Assembly (NCBI RefSeq): GCF_024807845.1
Contig: NZ_JANUEQ010000002.1
Coordinates: forward strand, 372,001 to 436,000
Origin: Klebsiella sp. BIGb0407
Lineage (GTDB): Bacteria; Pseudomonadota; Gammaproteobacteria; Enterobacterales; Enterobacteriaceae
Length of the DNA stretch: 64,000 nucleotides
Direction of reading: 5' to 3'
Shown here piece after piece: positions 44,808-52,576 of the stretch. Each line of letters opens with the position of its first letter. Positions within the stretch are counted from its first letter, which is position 1. The notes under the pieces were generated by a model. It saw nothing but the letters and a program-made list of their open reading frames with translations, was not told the DNA's origin and did no database searches. Made by a program: the position numbers and the translations under genes.

Positions 44808-46280
44808 TCAGACCGCAGCTAAACTACTGACACAAGCGCGAGCCCCTTGCTCAATAAGCTGCTGATAAGCCTGAGTTACAGCAGATACAAATGCCGCATT
44901 CTGTGGCAGATCCTGCCCAAAAATAGCCGTTAGGGTCAGTAATCCGGCAACACGGTCGACACCCTGATATTGCTGATTAATACGCTGGAACTCCGCTGAT
45001 AAAGGATCGACAACCTCAATAGATTGTCCCTTCTCATCAACACCCAGGGTATAACGCATCCACCCTGCCACACCTAGAGCCAAATGCTGCCAGTTACTAC
45101 CTGCATTCAGATGAAAACGTACGGAGTCCAGCATGCGTTGTGGCAATTTCTGGCTACCATCCATCGCAATCTGCCAGGTACGGTGACATAAGGAAGGGTT
45201 ACTGAAACGCTCAATCAGTGAGGTCGCGTAGGCACGAAGATCGATATCTTCTGGCATAGATAAGGTCGGAGCTTGTTCCTGCAACATCATCGAAAATGCG
45301 GCTTTACGGTAAGCAGGATCTTCCATCGTGGCGGAGATAGTTTCATATCCACCCAAATATCCAAGATAGGCCAGGAAAGAGTGGCTCCCGTTCAGCATGC
45401 GTAATTTCATCATTTCAAAAGGCACAACGTCAGCAACAAACTGAACGCCAACTTTGTCCCATTCCGGCCGACCATTAACGAAATTATCTTCAATCACCCA
45501 CTGGCTGAATGGCTCACAGGCAATAGCACAGGGATCAAAAGCGCCAAGCTTGTCAGCGATTTCTTGCAAAGTATCAGGAGTCGCTGCCGGGACAATACGG
45601 TCAACCATGGTACAAGGGAAACTGGCGTTAGCTTCAATCCACTCAGCCAGCTCCGGGCTGCGTGCTAATGCCAGTCCCAGCACCGCGGCTTTAGCCGAAT
45701 GACCGTTGTCACGCAGGTTATCACAGGACATCACGGTAAAAGCTTTCAACCCTTGCTCACGACGCAGACGTAAAGCTTCAACAATATAACCAATCGCTGA
45801 GCTTGGTGCGTGTGGATTGGCCAAATCATTTTGAATCAGAGGGTTATTAATATCGAACTGACCACTGGCGGCATCAATGCAATAGCCCTTTTCGGTCACG
45901 GTTAATGAGACAATTGCGGTTTGTGGGCGCGCCATCGCTTTCAGGACGGTATCAATACCATCGGCTTTTGGATGCAAAACTTCGTTTATTGAACCAATAA
46001 TTTTGTATTCAGTGGTCTCAGCACCCTTTTCTACCACGGTATAGAGCAGCTGCTGTTTTTTCAGGTTTTCAATCAACTTCTGCCCGTTACCCGACATCAG
46101 GTTCACTTCGCAAAGTCCCCAGTCACCCTCTGCCACTTCCAGCAGATGGTGGGTATAGACTGCCTGGTGAGCACGGTGAAATGCCCCGCATCCCAGATGA
46201 ATAATACGGGATTCCAGACGCGTATTATCCCATGAAGGACGAGAGACAGAGAGGGTGCCGTTGGCAATAGTGGTGGTCAT
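44808..46280 (-). CDS. uxuB: UxuB, D-fructuronate (mannonate) oxidoreductase
   Basis: The frame extends to 46337, but the ATG at 46280 has GGAG upstream and matches the E. coli start (MTTTIANG against MTTIVDSN). The 490-residue NAD-dependent enzyme reduces fructuronate to mannonate in glucuronate catabolism. Characteristic stretches are IIHLGCGAFHRAHQA, VMSCDNLRDNGH, PCTMVDRIVPA, CEPFSQWVIEDNF and MLNGSHSFLAYLGYL. It follows uxuA by 77 bases in the same operon. Confidence 0.96.
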   Translation of the reverse strand: MTTTIANGTLSVSRPSWDNTRLESRIIHLGCGAFHRAHQAVYTHHLLEVAEGDWGLCEVNLMSGNGQKLIENLKKQQLLYTVVEKGAETTEYKIIGSINEVLHPKADGIDTVLKAMARPQTAIVSLTVTEKGYCIDAASGQFDINNPLIQNDLANPHAPSSAIGYIVEALRLRREQGLKAFTVMSCDNLRDNGHSAKAAVLGLALARSPELAEWIEANASFPCTMVDRIVPAATPDTLQEIADKLGAFDPCAIACEPFSQWVIEDNFVNGRPEWDKVGVQFVADVVPFEMMKLRMLNGSHSFLAYLGYLGGYETISATMEDPAYRKAAFSMMLQEQAPTLSMPEDIDLRAYATSLIERFSNPSLCHRTWQIAMDGSQKLPQRMLDSVRFHLNAGSNWQHLALGVAGWMRYTLGVDEKGQSIEVVDPLSAEFQRINQQYQGVDRVAGLLTLTAIFGQDLPQNAAFVSAVTQAYQQLIEQGARACVSSLAAV

Positions 46281-46357
46281 CAAAAACTCCAGGGTCAGCC
46301 GCAGCACGCGGACAGAAAAGAGAAAAAACTCATACAACCAATGTCATATCAGTCAGC

Positions 46358-47542
46358 TTACTGATTAAAGAAAGCCCGTCGTACCGCTAGCTCAACACCA
46401 CGCACTTCAGCCAGCCCTTTCAGGCGACCGATGGCAGAATAGCCAGGATTGGTTTTCTTTTTCAGGTCATCAAGCATTTGGTGGCCGTGATCCGGACGCA
46501 TAGGGATAGCAGAAGCCTGGCCTTCGGTTTCGCGGCGCACTTCTTCTTCAACTATCGCCTTAACCACTTCATACATATCCACATCACCATTCAGATGAGC
46601 GGCCTCATGGAAGGTCTTCGGATTTGCCTCACGTAAGGTAGAGCGTAAATGGGTAAAATAAATACGTGAGCCAAATCGTTTAATCATTGCCACTAAATCA
46701 TTATCCGCACGCACGCCATAAGAGCCGGTACACAGAGTAAAACCATTTGCCGGGCTGCTGAGGGTATCGACAATCCACTGCATATCTTCTGCAGTGGAAA
46801 CAATCCGCGGTAAACCGAGGATTGGGCGCGGTGGATCATCAGGATGCACCGCCATTCGCACACCGACTTCTTCAGCAACAGGAATAATGGCTTTCAGAAA
46901 AAAGGCAAAATTCTCACGCAGTTTTGCCTTATCAATCTCTTGATAAGTGGCAAGATGAGCACGGAATCTTTCCAGGGTGTAACCCTCTTCTGCACCTGGC
47001 AAACCAGCAATGATATTGCGTGTGAGACGCATTTTACCTTCTTCACCCAGAATAATGAAACACTGTTTCGCCTGCTCAATTTCCTCTTCAGTATAATCTG
47101 CTTCAGCGGCTGGTCGTTGCAGAATATAAATATCAAATGCAGCAAATTCAATCTGATCAAAACGCAGAGCTTTGGAACCATCCGGCAGAAGATATTCCAG
47201 GTCAGTACGCGTCCAGTCCAGTACCGGCATAAAGTTATAACAGACCGTCTTAATCCCGCACTGGGCCAGATTACGCAGGCTTTGCTGGTAATTAGCTATC
47301 CACTTAGCGTACTCACCACTGTGCGTCTTGATATCCTCATGAATCGGAATACTTTCGACAACCGACCATACCAGCCCCGCTTGCTCTACTATCGCTTTGC
47401 GCTGCTGAATCTCTGCAACTGGCCATATTTCACCGTTCGGAATATGGTGCAATGCCGTGACAATACCGGTTGCGCCAGCCTGGCGGGCATCAGCCAGCGT
47501 CACTGAATCATCGGGGCCATACCAGCGCCATGTCTGCTCCAT
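46358..47542 (-). CDS. uxuA: UxuA, D-mannonate dehydratase
   Basis: This 394-residue protein has the full length and sequence of E. coli Uxu[46 protein letters not shown] and [12 protein letters not shown] with its metal-binding histidines and acidic residues. It dehydrates mannonate to 2-keto-3-deoxygluconate, using Fe or Mn. It is first in the operon, behind a leader region with a strong inverted repeat and a CRP-like site. Confidence 0.97.
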   Translation of the reverse strand: MEQTWRWYGPDDSVTLADARQAGATGIVTALHHIPNGEIWPVAEIQQRKAIVEQAGLVWSVVESIPIHEDIKTHSGEYAKWIANYQQSLRNLAQCGIKTVCYNFMPVLDWTRTDLEYLLPDGSKALRFDQIEFAAFDIYILQRPAAEADYTEEEIEQAKQCFIILGEEGKMRLTRNIIAGLPGAEEGYTLERFRAHLATYQEIDKAKLRENFAFFLKAIIPVAEEVGVRMAVHPDDPPRPILGLPRIVSTAEDMQWIVDTLSSPANGFTLCTGSYGVRADNDLVAMIKRFGSRIYFTHLRSTLREANPKTFHEAAHLNGDVDMYEVVKAIVEEEVRRETEGQASAIPMRPDHGHQMLDDLKKKTNPGYSAIGRLKGLAEVRGVELAVRRAFFNQ

Positions 47543-47672
47543 ACCCTTACCTCATTATTCGATTTTAGGTTTACTGACACATGGGCCATAACCTGAGTGA
47601 TAGTGATTATCTGGCGGACTGAATGCACATCCACGCTGACTGTATGCGGTATAAATTCCTACTTCCCCTACC

Positions 47673-47708
47673 GCATGTCAACCAAAATAATCAAATTGGT
47701 TGACATGC
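47673..47708. promoter_or_regulatory. Long inverted repeat in the uxuA promoter region
   Basis: Arms of 13 bp are perfect (GCATGTCAACCAA at 47673-47685, TTGGTTGACATGC at 47696-47708) about a 10-base AT-rich spacer holding a GATTAT -10 candidate on the minus strand. The TTGGT core matches UxuR/ExuR half-sites, so this is probably the uxuA operator. Confidence 0.6.
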
Positions 47709-47709
47709 T

Positions 47710-47725
47710 TGTGACTTATATCAAT
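47710..47725. promoter_or_regulatory. Candidate CRP site for uxuA
   Basis: TGTGA-CTTATA-TCAAT matches the CRP consensus in eight of ten key positions and lies just upstream (minus strand) of the inverted repeat at 47673-47708. CRP control of uxuA is known in E. coli. Confidence 0.4.
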
Positions 47726-47757
47726 TAACCAAAACAGGTCATCTCTGACCGGGGTTA

Positions 47758-48075
47758 TTATCCTTTTGGGCCCTGTATTTCCCTGCGCAATAGCACCATT
47801 TCACCCGCTAAATCCCGGCACAGCATGGCTGTCATCAGATGATCCTGAGCATGAACCAGGATCAGTGTCACAGGGATCTTACCCGCTCCTTCATCTTCAC
47901 TAATCAACGCGGTCTGGACCTTATGTGCGGCTTTGATGGCTTCGTCTGATGCGGCTAAAGCGGCATCAGCCTCGCTCCACTTACCCTCACGTGCCTGCTG
48001 GATAGCAATCATGGCCTGGGATCTTGCTTCACCGGCATTGATTAATAGTTCCATCACTGTTTGTTCAAAATCCAT
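47758..48075 (-). CDS. PTS lactose/cellobiose-type IIA component
   Basis: This 105-residue protein is the size of ChbA/LacF IIA subunits. The phosphorylated histidine is H75 in the conserved LILVHAQDHLMTAM, and the N-terminal helix MELLINAGEARSQAM is typical. It passes phosphate from HPr to the IIB protein at 51023. Unlike most such systems it is encoded on the opposite strand from IIC and IIB, across a shared operator region, and it sits upstream of uxuA. Confidence 0.92.
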   Translation of the reverse strand: MDFEQTVMELLINAGEARSQAMIAIQQAREGKWSEADAALAASDEAIKAAHKVQTALISEDEGAGKIPVTLILVHAQDHLMTAMLCRDLAGEMVLLRREIQGPKG

Positions 48076-48088
48076 ACAAAACCCTCTT

Positions 48089-48100
48089 ATTGGTATGCCA
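48089..48100. promoter_or_regulatory. Operator 1 in the divergent PTS promoter region
   Basis: TTGGTATGCCAA is a near-perfect palindrome of the UxuR/ExuR type. It lies 14 bases before the IIA start, and its exact reverse complement occurs at 48183-48194. The third UxuR-like regulator (51416) is the likely ligand. Confidence 0.65.
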
Positions 48101-48141
48101 AATTCACATTTTTAATGCTACCGGAATACCAAAAAAGAGTT

Positions 48142-48157
48142 CTGAGAATAAGATCAC
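48142..48157. promoter_or_regulatory. Candidate CRP site between IIA and IIC genes
   Basis: TGAGA-ATAAGA-TCACA matches nine of the ten core positions of the CRP consensus and lies midway between the two operators, well placed to activate both divergent PTS transcripts. Confidence 0.5.
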
Positions 48158-48182
48158 AGAAATAAACTCTAATTACCGTCAT

Positions 48183-48194
48183 TTTGGCATACCA
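48183..48194. promoter_or_regulatory. Operator 2 in the divergent PTS promoter region
   Basis: TTGGCATACCAA is the exact reverse complement of operator 1, 94 bases away and 46 bases before the IIC start. Confidence 0.65.
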
Positions 48195-48240
48195 AATAAA
48201 GTGCCCTGAAACACCCATCTAAACTGCTGAGGGTTGACCT

Positions 48241-49575
48241 ATGTCTCTACAGGACCGTCTTATCGATTCTTTAGGTAGCTTTGCCACTCGCTTTAATAGC
48301 TACCGCTATATCATGGCGATCAAAGCCTCTTTTATTACGTTAATGCCCGTCATTATCGTAGGTGCTTTTTCTGTATTAATTTCGAATATGGTGTTCGATG
48401 CCAAGAACGGTCTTGCCAGCTTTGAGTCCCTGGCATTCCTGGCAGATTTAAAGGTCATCACCAGTAGCATTAGCTACGCGACGTTAAGCTTCCTTAACAT
48501 TGGTGCCGTTTTTCTTATCGGTATTGAGCTGGGACGAATCAACGGCGTCAAAACCTTATTCCCCGGCCTGCTGGCGATTATCTGCTTTATCTCAGTGACA
48601 CCGACGACACTTCAGTTGATGGTCGATGGTCAGATGATGCTGGTGACCGATGTACTGGCGAAACAATTCTCAGATACTAAGAGTCTGTTTTTAGGTATGT
48701 TTATTGCCATTTTATCCGTGGAAATATACTGCCGGCTTGAGAATGTCGACAGACTGAAGATCAAAATGCCCGATACCGTTCCACCTAACGTATCGGCTTC
48801 GTTTTCAGCCCTAATCCCGTCAATTCTCACCGTGACCTTAATCGCTTCTTTCGGCTTTATTTTCCATAAAGTCACCGGAATGTACCTCTATGACGCCGTC
48901 TATAAAGTGGTACAGCAGCCATTAGAATCCGTGGTGCAGAGCCTGTGGGGAATCTTGCTATTAATGTTTGTCGCCCAGCTTTTTTGGGTTATCGGCATAC
49001 ACGGTAATCAGATGATAAAGCCGATTCGCGAGCCACTCTTATTGGGCGCAATTCTGGTCAATATGAATGCTTTCGAACAGGGTCTGGAAGCACCCAATAT
49101 CATCACTATGCCATTCTGGGATGTCTATATGAGTATCGGCGGATCGGGGCTGACTATCGGTCTTCTGATTGCGGTGATGCTGGCAACTAAGCGTAAAGAA
49201 ATGCGGGAAATCGCTAAACTGTCATTCGGGCCGGGGATCTTTAATATTAATGAACCGGTTATATTTGGTATGCCAATTATGCTGAACCCTATTCTGGCTA
49301 TCCCTTTCATTATTACTCCGTTGGTTACGGGCTCAATTGGTTATTTCGCCACCGTGATGGGCTTTGCCGGTAAAGCCGTCGTAATGGTGCCTTGGACAAC
49401 GCCACCTATTATCAATGCCTGGCTTTCTACCGCAGGTTCGATGGGTGCGGTGGTCACGCAAATTATCTGTATTTGTGTCTCGGTCTTAATTTACTTTCCA
49501 TTTGTCAAAATAGCGGCACGCCGTGCTGAAGCGATGGATCAGAAAAATATTCAACAGAACTTATCAGCAAAATAA
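48241..49575 (+). CDS. PTS cellobiose/beta-glucoside-type IIC permease
   Basis: This 444-residue inner-membrane protein has about ten hydrophobic segments and matches the Lac/Cel IIC family: WVIGIHGNQMIKPI, GPGIFNINEPVIFGMPIMLNP and PWTTPPIINAWLSTAGS. The NEPVIFG loop carries the family's substrate-binding glutamate. It imports and phosphorylates a beta-linked disaccharide with IIA and IIB. GAGGG precedes the start. It is first in the IIC, glycosidase, IIB, regulator transcript. Confidence 0.93.
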   Translation: MSLQDRLIDSLGSFATRFNSYRYIMAIKASFITLMPVIIVGAFSVLISNMVFDAKNGLASFESLAFLADLKVITSSISYATLSFLNIGAVFLIGIELGRINGVKTLFPGLLAIICFISVTPTTLQLMVDGQMMLVTDVLAKQFSDTKSLFLGMFIAILSVEIYCRLENVDRLKIKMPDTVPPNVSASFSALIPSILTVTLIASFGFIFHKVTGMYLYDAVYKVVQQPLESVVQSLWGILLLMFVAQLFWVIGIHGNQMIKPIREPLLLGAILVNMNAFEQGLEAPNIITMPFWDVYMSIGGSGLTIGLLIAVMLATKRKEMREIAKLSFGPGIFNINEPVIFGMPIMLNPILAIPFIITPLVTGSIGYFATVMGFAGKAVVMVPWTTPPIINAWLSTAGSMGAVVTQIICICVSVLIYFPFVKIAARRAEAMDQKNIQQNLSAK

Positions 49576-49584
49576 GGAACCGCT

Positions 49585-51012
49585 ATGAGCATTCATCACC
49601 TGCAATTACCCGAAGGATTTATTCTCGGTGCGGCCGCCTCAGCCTGGCAAACCGAAGGGTGGAGCGGAAAAAAAGCAGGCCAGGATTCCTATCTCGATCT
49701 CTGGTACAAAAATGACAGGCATGTCTGGCATAACGGCTATGGCCCCGCCGTTGCTACCGACTTTATCAATCGCTTCCGCGAAGATGTCGCCTTAATGAAA
49801 GCGGCGGGTCTGACGCATTATCGCACCTCAATTAACTGGTCACGTTTCCTGACTGACTATGAAAATGCGACAGTCGATGAAGAATATGCCCGCTATTATG
49901 ATGAGTTAATTGATGAGTTGCATAGCAACGGCATTGAACTGATGCTGTGTCTGGAACATTACGAACTGCCCGCTCAATTACTGGAGCAGTATGGTGGCTG
50001 GCAGTCAAAGCATGTCGTGGAACTGTTTACCCGCTATGCCGCTCAGGTTTTTGCCCGTTATGCCGGGAAAGTTAATCGCTGGTTTGTTTTCAATGAGCCA
50101 GTAGTCGTGCAAACCCGCGTTTATCTGGATGCATTACGCTGGCCGTATGAGCAAAATACCCATAAATGGATGCAGTGGAATCATCATAAAAATCTTGCCA
50201 CGGCGAAAGTTGTTCAGCTATTCCGCCAGCAAGGCTATCCGGGAACCGTTGGCACTATTCTTAATCCTGAGGTCACTTATCCTCGATCCACGGCGATACA
50301 TGACGTTAATGCTGCCAGAATTTATGATCTCTTTTATAACCGCGTCTTTCTCGACCCGGCGATTAAAGGGGAATATCCCGCTGAGCTATTGCAGCTGCTT
50401 GATAAACATCAGATTCAATGGGTAGCCACCCCCGAAGAACTGGAGATTATCGCCGCTAACACTGTCGATGAAGTAGGGCTTAATCTCTACTATCCACACC
50501 GGGTAAAAGCGCCCTCACGCGCCTGGCACCCGGATACGCCGTTTCATCCTGCTTATTATTATGAACATTTCGACCTTCCGGGACGCCGCGTGAATACCTC
50601 GCGCGGCTGGGAAATTCAGCCGCGTATCATTTTTGATATGGCTCAGAGGATGAAAGAAGAATATGGCAATCTGCCATGGTTTGTCGCTGAAAGTGGTATG
50701 GGAATTGAAAACGAAGCTCGCTTTAAGAATGAACAAGGTGAGATTCAGGATGACTACCGCATTACTTTTATTGCCGAGCATATCCACCAGACCCTACTCG
50801 CAAGTCAGGCTGGCTGTAATTGTCAGGGCTATATGCTCTGGGCTTTTACTGACAACGTATCTCCGATGAATGCCTTTAAAAATCGCTATGGATTGATTGA
50901 AATTGATCTTGAGGATAAGCGTAACCGCCGCATGAAGAAGTCTGCGCACTGGTTTCGTCAATTACGTGATAGCCAGCAACTAACCGTCAGCATTGATGAT
51001 GAATTTAAATAA
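49585..51012 (+). CDS. GH1 6-phospho-beta-glucosidase
   Basis: This 475-residue cytoplasmic enzyme is a family 1 glycosidase: acid/base E171 in VFNEPVV and nucleophile E369 in VAESGMG, where most members have ENG. The N-terminal GFILGAAASAWQTEG and C-terminal KNRYGLIEIDLEDKRNRRMKKSA with its phosphate-binding lysine support a phospho-sugar substrate. It hydrolyses the 6-phospho-disaccharide delivered by the PTS. It lies between IIC and IIB; its last 20 bases lead into the IIB ribosome binding site. Confidence 0.92.
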   Translation: MSIHHLQLPEGFILGAAASAWQTEGWSGKKAGQDSYLDLWYKNDRHVWHNGYGPAVATDFINRFREDVALMKAAGLTHYRTSINWSRFLTDYENATVDEEYARYYDELIDELHSNGIELMLCLEHYELPAQLLEQYGGWQSKHVVELFTRYAAQVFARYAGKVNRWFVFNEPVVVQTRVYLDALRWPYEQNTHKWMQWNHHKNLATAKVVQLFRQQGYPGTVGTILNPEVTYPRSTAIHDVNAARIYDLFYNRVFLDPAIKGEYPAELLQLLDKHQIQWVATPEELEIIAANTVDEVGLNLYYPHRVKAPSRAWHPDTPFHPAYYYEHFDLPGRRVNTSRGWEIQPRIIFDMAQRMKEEYGNLPWFVAESGMGIENEARFKNEQGEIQDDYRITFIAEHIHQTLLASQAGCNCQGYMLWAFTDNVSPMNAFKNRYGLIEIDLEDKRNRRMKKSAHWFRQLRDSQQLTVSIDDEFK

Positions 51013-51022
51013 GGTGGTTGAT

Positions 51023-51340
51023 ATGAAAAGAATCGTACTCGCTTGTGCCGCAGGAATGTCTACTTCAATGGTCGTGACCCGGATGGAAAAAGAAGCCGCA
51101 TCGCGTGGTCTTGAATATAAAATTTATGCGATTCCGGAACAGAATCTGCGCGAAGAATTACAGAATTATGGCAATGAAATTGTAGTTGTCCTGCTCGGCC
51201 CACAGGTTCGCTTTAAATTAGAGGAAAATAAAAAGCTGACCGACAGCTATCAATTACCTATTGCTGTCATTGATACCCTGGCATATGGAACATTGAATGG
51301 TGGAAAGGTACTCGATCAGGCGCTGGCTTTGGTAAACTAG
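51023..51340 (+). CDS. PTS cellobiose-type IIB component
   Basis: The longest frame begins at 50993, inside the glycosidase gene, but the ATG at 51023 has AAGGTGG upstream and gives the usual family start. The 105-residue protein has the phospho-cysteine C8 in RIVLACAAGMSTSMV and the LLGPQVRF segment. It accepts phosphate from IIA and passes it to the sugar during transport through IIC. Confidence 0.93.
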   Translation: MKRIVLACAAGMSTSMVVTRMEKEAASRGLEYKIYAIPEQNLREELQNYGNEIVVVLLGPQVRFKLEENKKLTDSYQLPIAVIDTLAYGTLNGGKVLDQALALVN

Positions 51341-51356
51341 AAATAGATTACAGATA

Positions 51357-51386
51357 GGTTTCAGCTTGCACTTGGAAGCTGGAACC
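51357..51386 (+). terminator. Hairpin after the PTS IIB gene
   Basis: An 11-bp stem with one G-T pair (51357-51367 with 51376-51386) and a TTT tail lies between IIB and the regulator. It probably reduces read-through into the regulator gene. Confidence 0.65.
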
Positions 51387-51415
51387 TTTGCGCCATGATA
51401 TGAAAGGATTAGAGT

Positions 51416-52189
51416 GTGGAAAAGGCCGATATATCACAAGAAAAAAAACAGTATCAGGAAATTGGTCATAATCTACGCCAGCAGATTATCGACGGTCATT
51501 ACCCCATTGGTTCACGCCTACCGCCAGAACGGCAACTGGCAGAGGCCTGGGGTGTAAGCCGAACGATTGTACGTGAGGCTTTACTGATGCTGGAGCTGGA
51601 AGGAACGGTCGATATCCGCCAAAGTTCAGGGGTTTATGTTTTACAAATCCCTTCCAAAAGCAACGATTCAGAAGAGGAGTTTTTTCACAGTGACGTCGGC
51701 CCTTTCGAGATGTTACAAGCCCGACAGCTACTGGAAAGCAATATCGCCGCTTTTGCCGCCAAGATGGCAACAAAAGCGGACATTGAGAACTTACGCCGTA
51801 CTCTGGAGCAAGAACAACGCGCCATTGCGCTGAGCGACAATAGCCAGGACAACGATAAATTGTTCCATTTATTCCTCGCCCGCGCGACGCATAATCAAAT
51901 GCTGCTGAATACCGTGACAAGTATCTGGCACCATCACGATGCCAACCCGGTATGGCAGCAGTTGCGTGCCCAGTTTGAAACCCGGGCCTATCGTCTTAAG
52001 TGGCTGGGCGATCATCAGACTATCCTTGCCGCACTTCGCCGTAGAGACGCCATAGGAGCATGGCAAGCGACATGGCAACATTTAGAAAATGTAAAAAATA
52101 CGCTTCTTGAACTATCCGATTCTAATGACCCTAACTTCGACGGTTATCTGTTTGAATCAGTGACAATTTTCAAAGGAAAACTGATGTAA
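51416..52189 (+). CDS. UxuR/ExuR-like GntR regulator of the PTS genes
   Basis: This 257-residue protein starts with GTG, with AAGGA upstream. It parallels UxuR and ExuR in the winged helix (RLPPERQLAEAWGVSRTIVREALLMLELEG in part), GPFEMLQARQLLESNIAAFAA, the WLGDHQTILAAL segment, WQHLENVKNTLLEL and the NFDGYLFES tail. It is nonetheless distinct from both, so it is a third paralogue. Adjacent to the PTS operon, it is the likely binder of the two TTGGTAT-G-CCAA sites between IIA and IIC. Confidence 0.88.
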   Translation: MEKADISQEKKQYQEIGHNLRQQIIDGHYPIGSRLPPERQLAEAWGVSRTIVREALLMLELEGTVDIRQSSGVYVLQIPSKSNDSEEEFFHSDVGPFEMLQARQLLESNIAAFAAKMATKADIENLRRTLEQEQRAIALSDNSQDNDKLFHLFLARATHNQMLLNTVTSIWHHHDANPVWQQLRAQFETRAYRLKWLGDHQTILAALRRRDAIGAWQATWQHLENVKNTLLELSDSNDPNFDGYLFESVTIFKGKLM

Positions 52190-52576
52190 TACTGATTCAA
52201 TTCGGTCATCACTCTGATTAAGTATTTATGCTTTCTTTCTGCTCTGATAGCTTGAACTGATTCTGGCGCAGCAGATTATTTTATCCTGCGCTATGAAACT
52301 ATCTTTACAACTCAACATCTCGCCTGACCTCACCTCTAATCCTTAGCTCCCCATGAATTCAGTGACTTAAGTCATATTAAGGTGGCTGAATCAGCTATTT
52401 GTGTCCGCTGTTTCACACTTCCGGCATCAATATGTTGTCTCCATGTTAAAAAGTGTGATTTAAGTAGCCCCAATTTGGTTTTGTTTTTGTTTTTTGATTT
52501 TTGTTTTGAATGCAATCGCAGATTCAGACCCCGACACTCTCTATCCTTATCAACATTACTGCGGAGGGATTTATTC
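52190..52576. promoter_or_regulatory. Intergenic region before the DeoR-PfkB operon
   Basis: This 387-base region holds a weak hairpin (GCGCAG / CTGCGC near 52268-52293) that may end the GntR transcript, and a T-rich tract near 52480-52508. The promoter of the following operon must lie here but boxes are not certain. The reading frame continuing upstream from the kinase-like gene lacks a start signal. Confidence 0.4.

Noticed and set aside
46844-47506. 220-codon plus-strand ORF opposite uxuA
   Set aside because: It is antisense to a near-identical UxuA homologue. Its length comes from codon bias of uxuA, and there is no start signal or domain.
52382-52576. 65-residue N-terminal extension of the DeoR-PfkB protein
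   Set aside because: The extension is cysteine- and phenylalanine-rich without similarity to the family, while GGAGGG precedes the ATG at 52577, where the DeoR domain starts normally.
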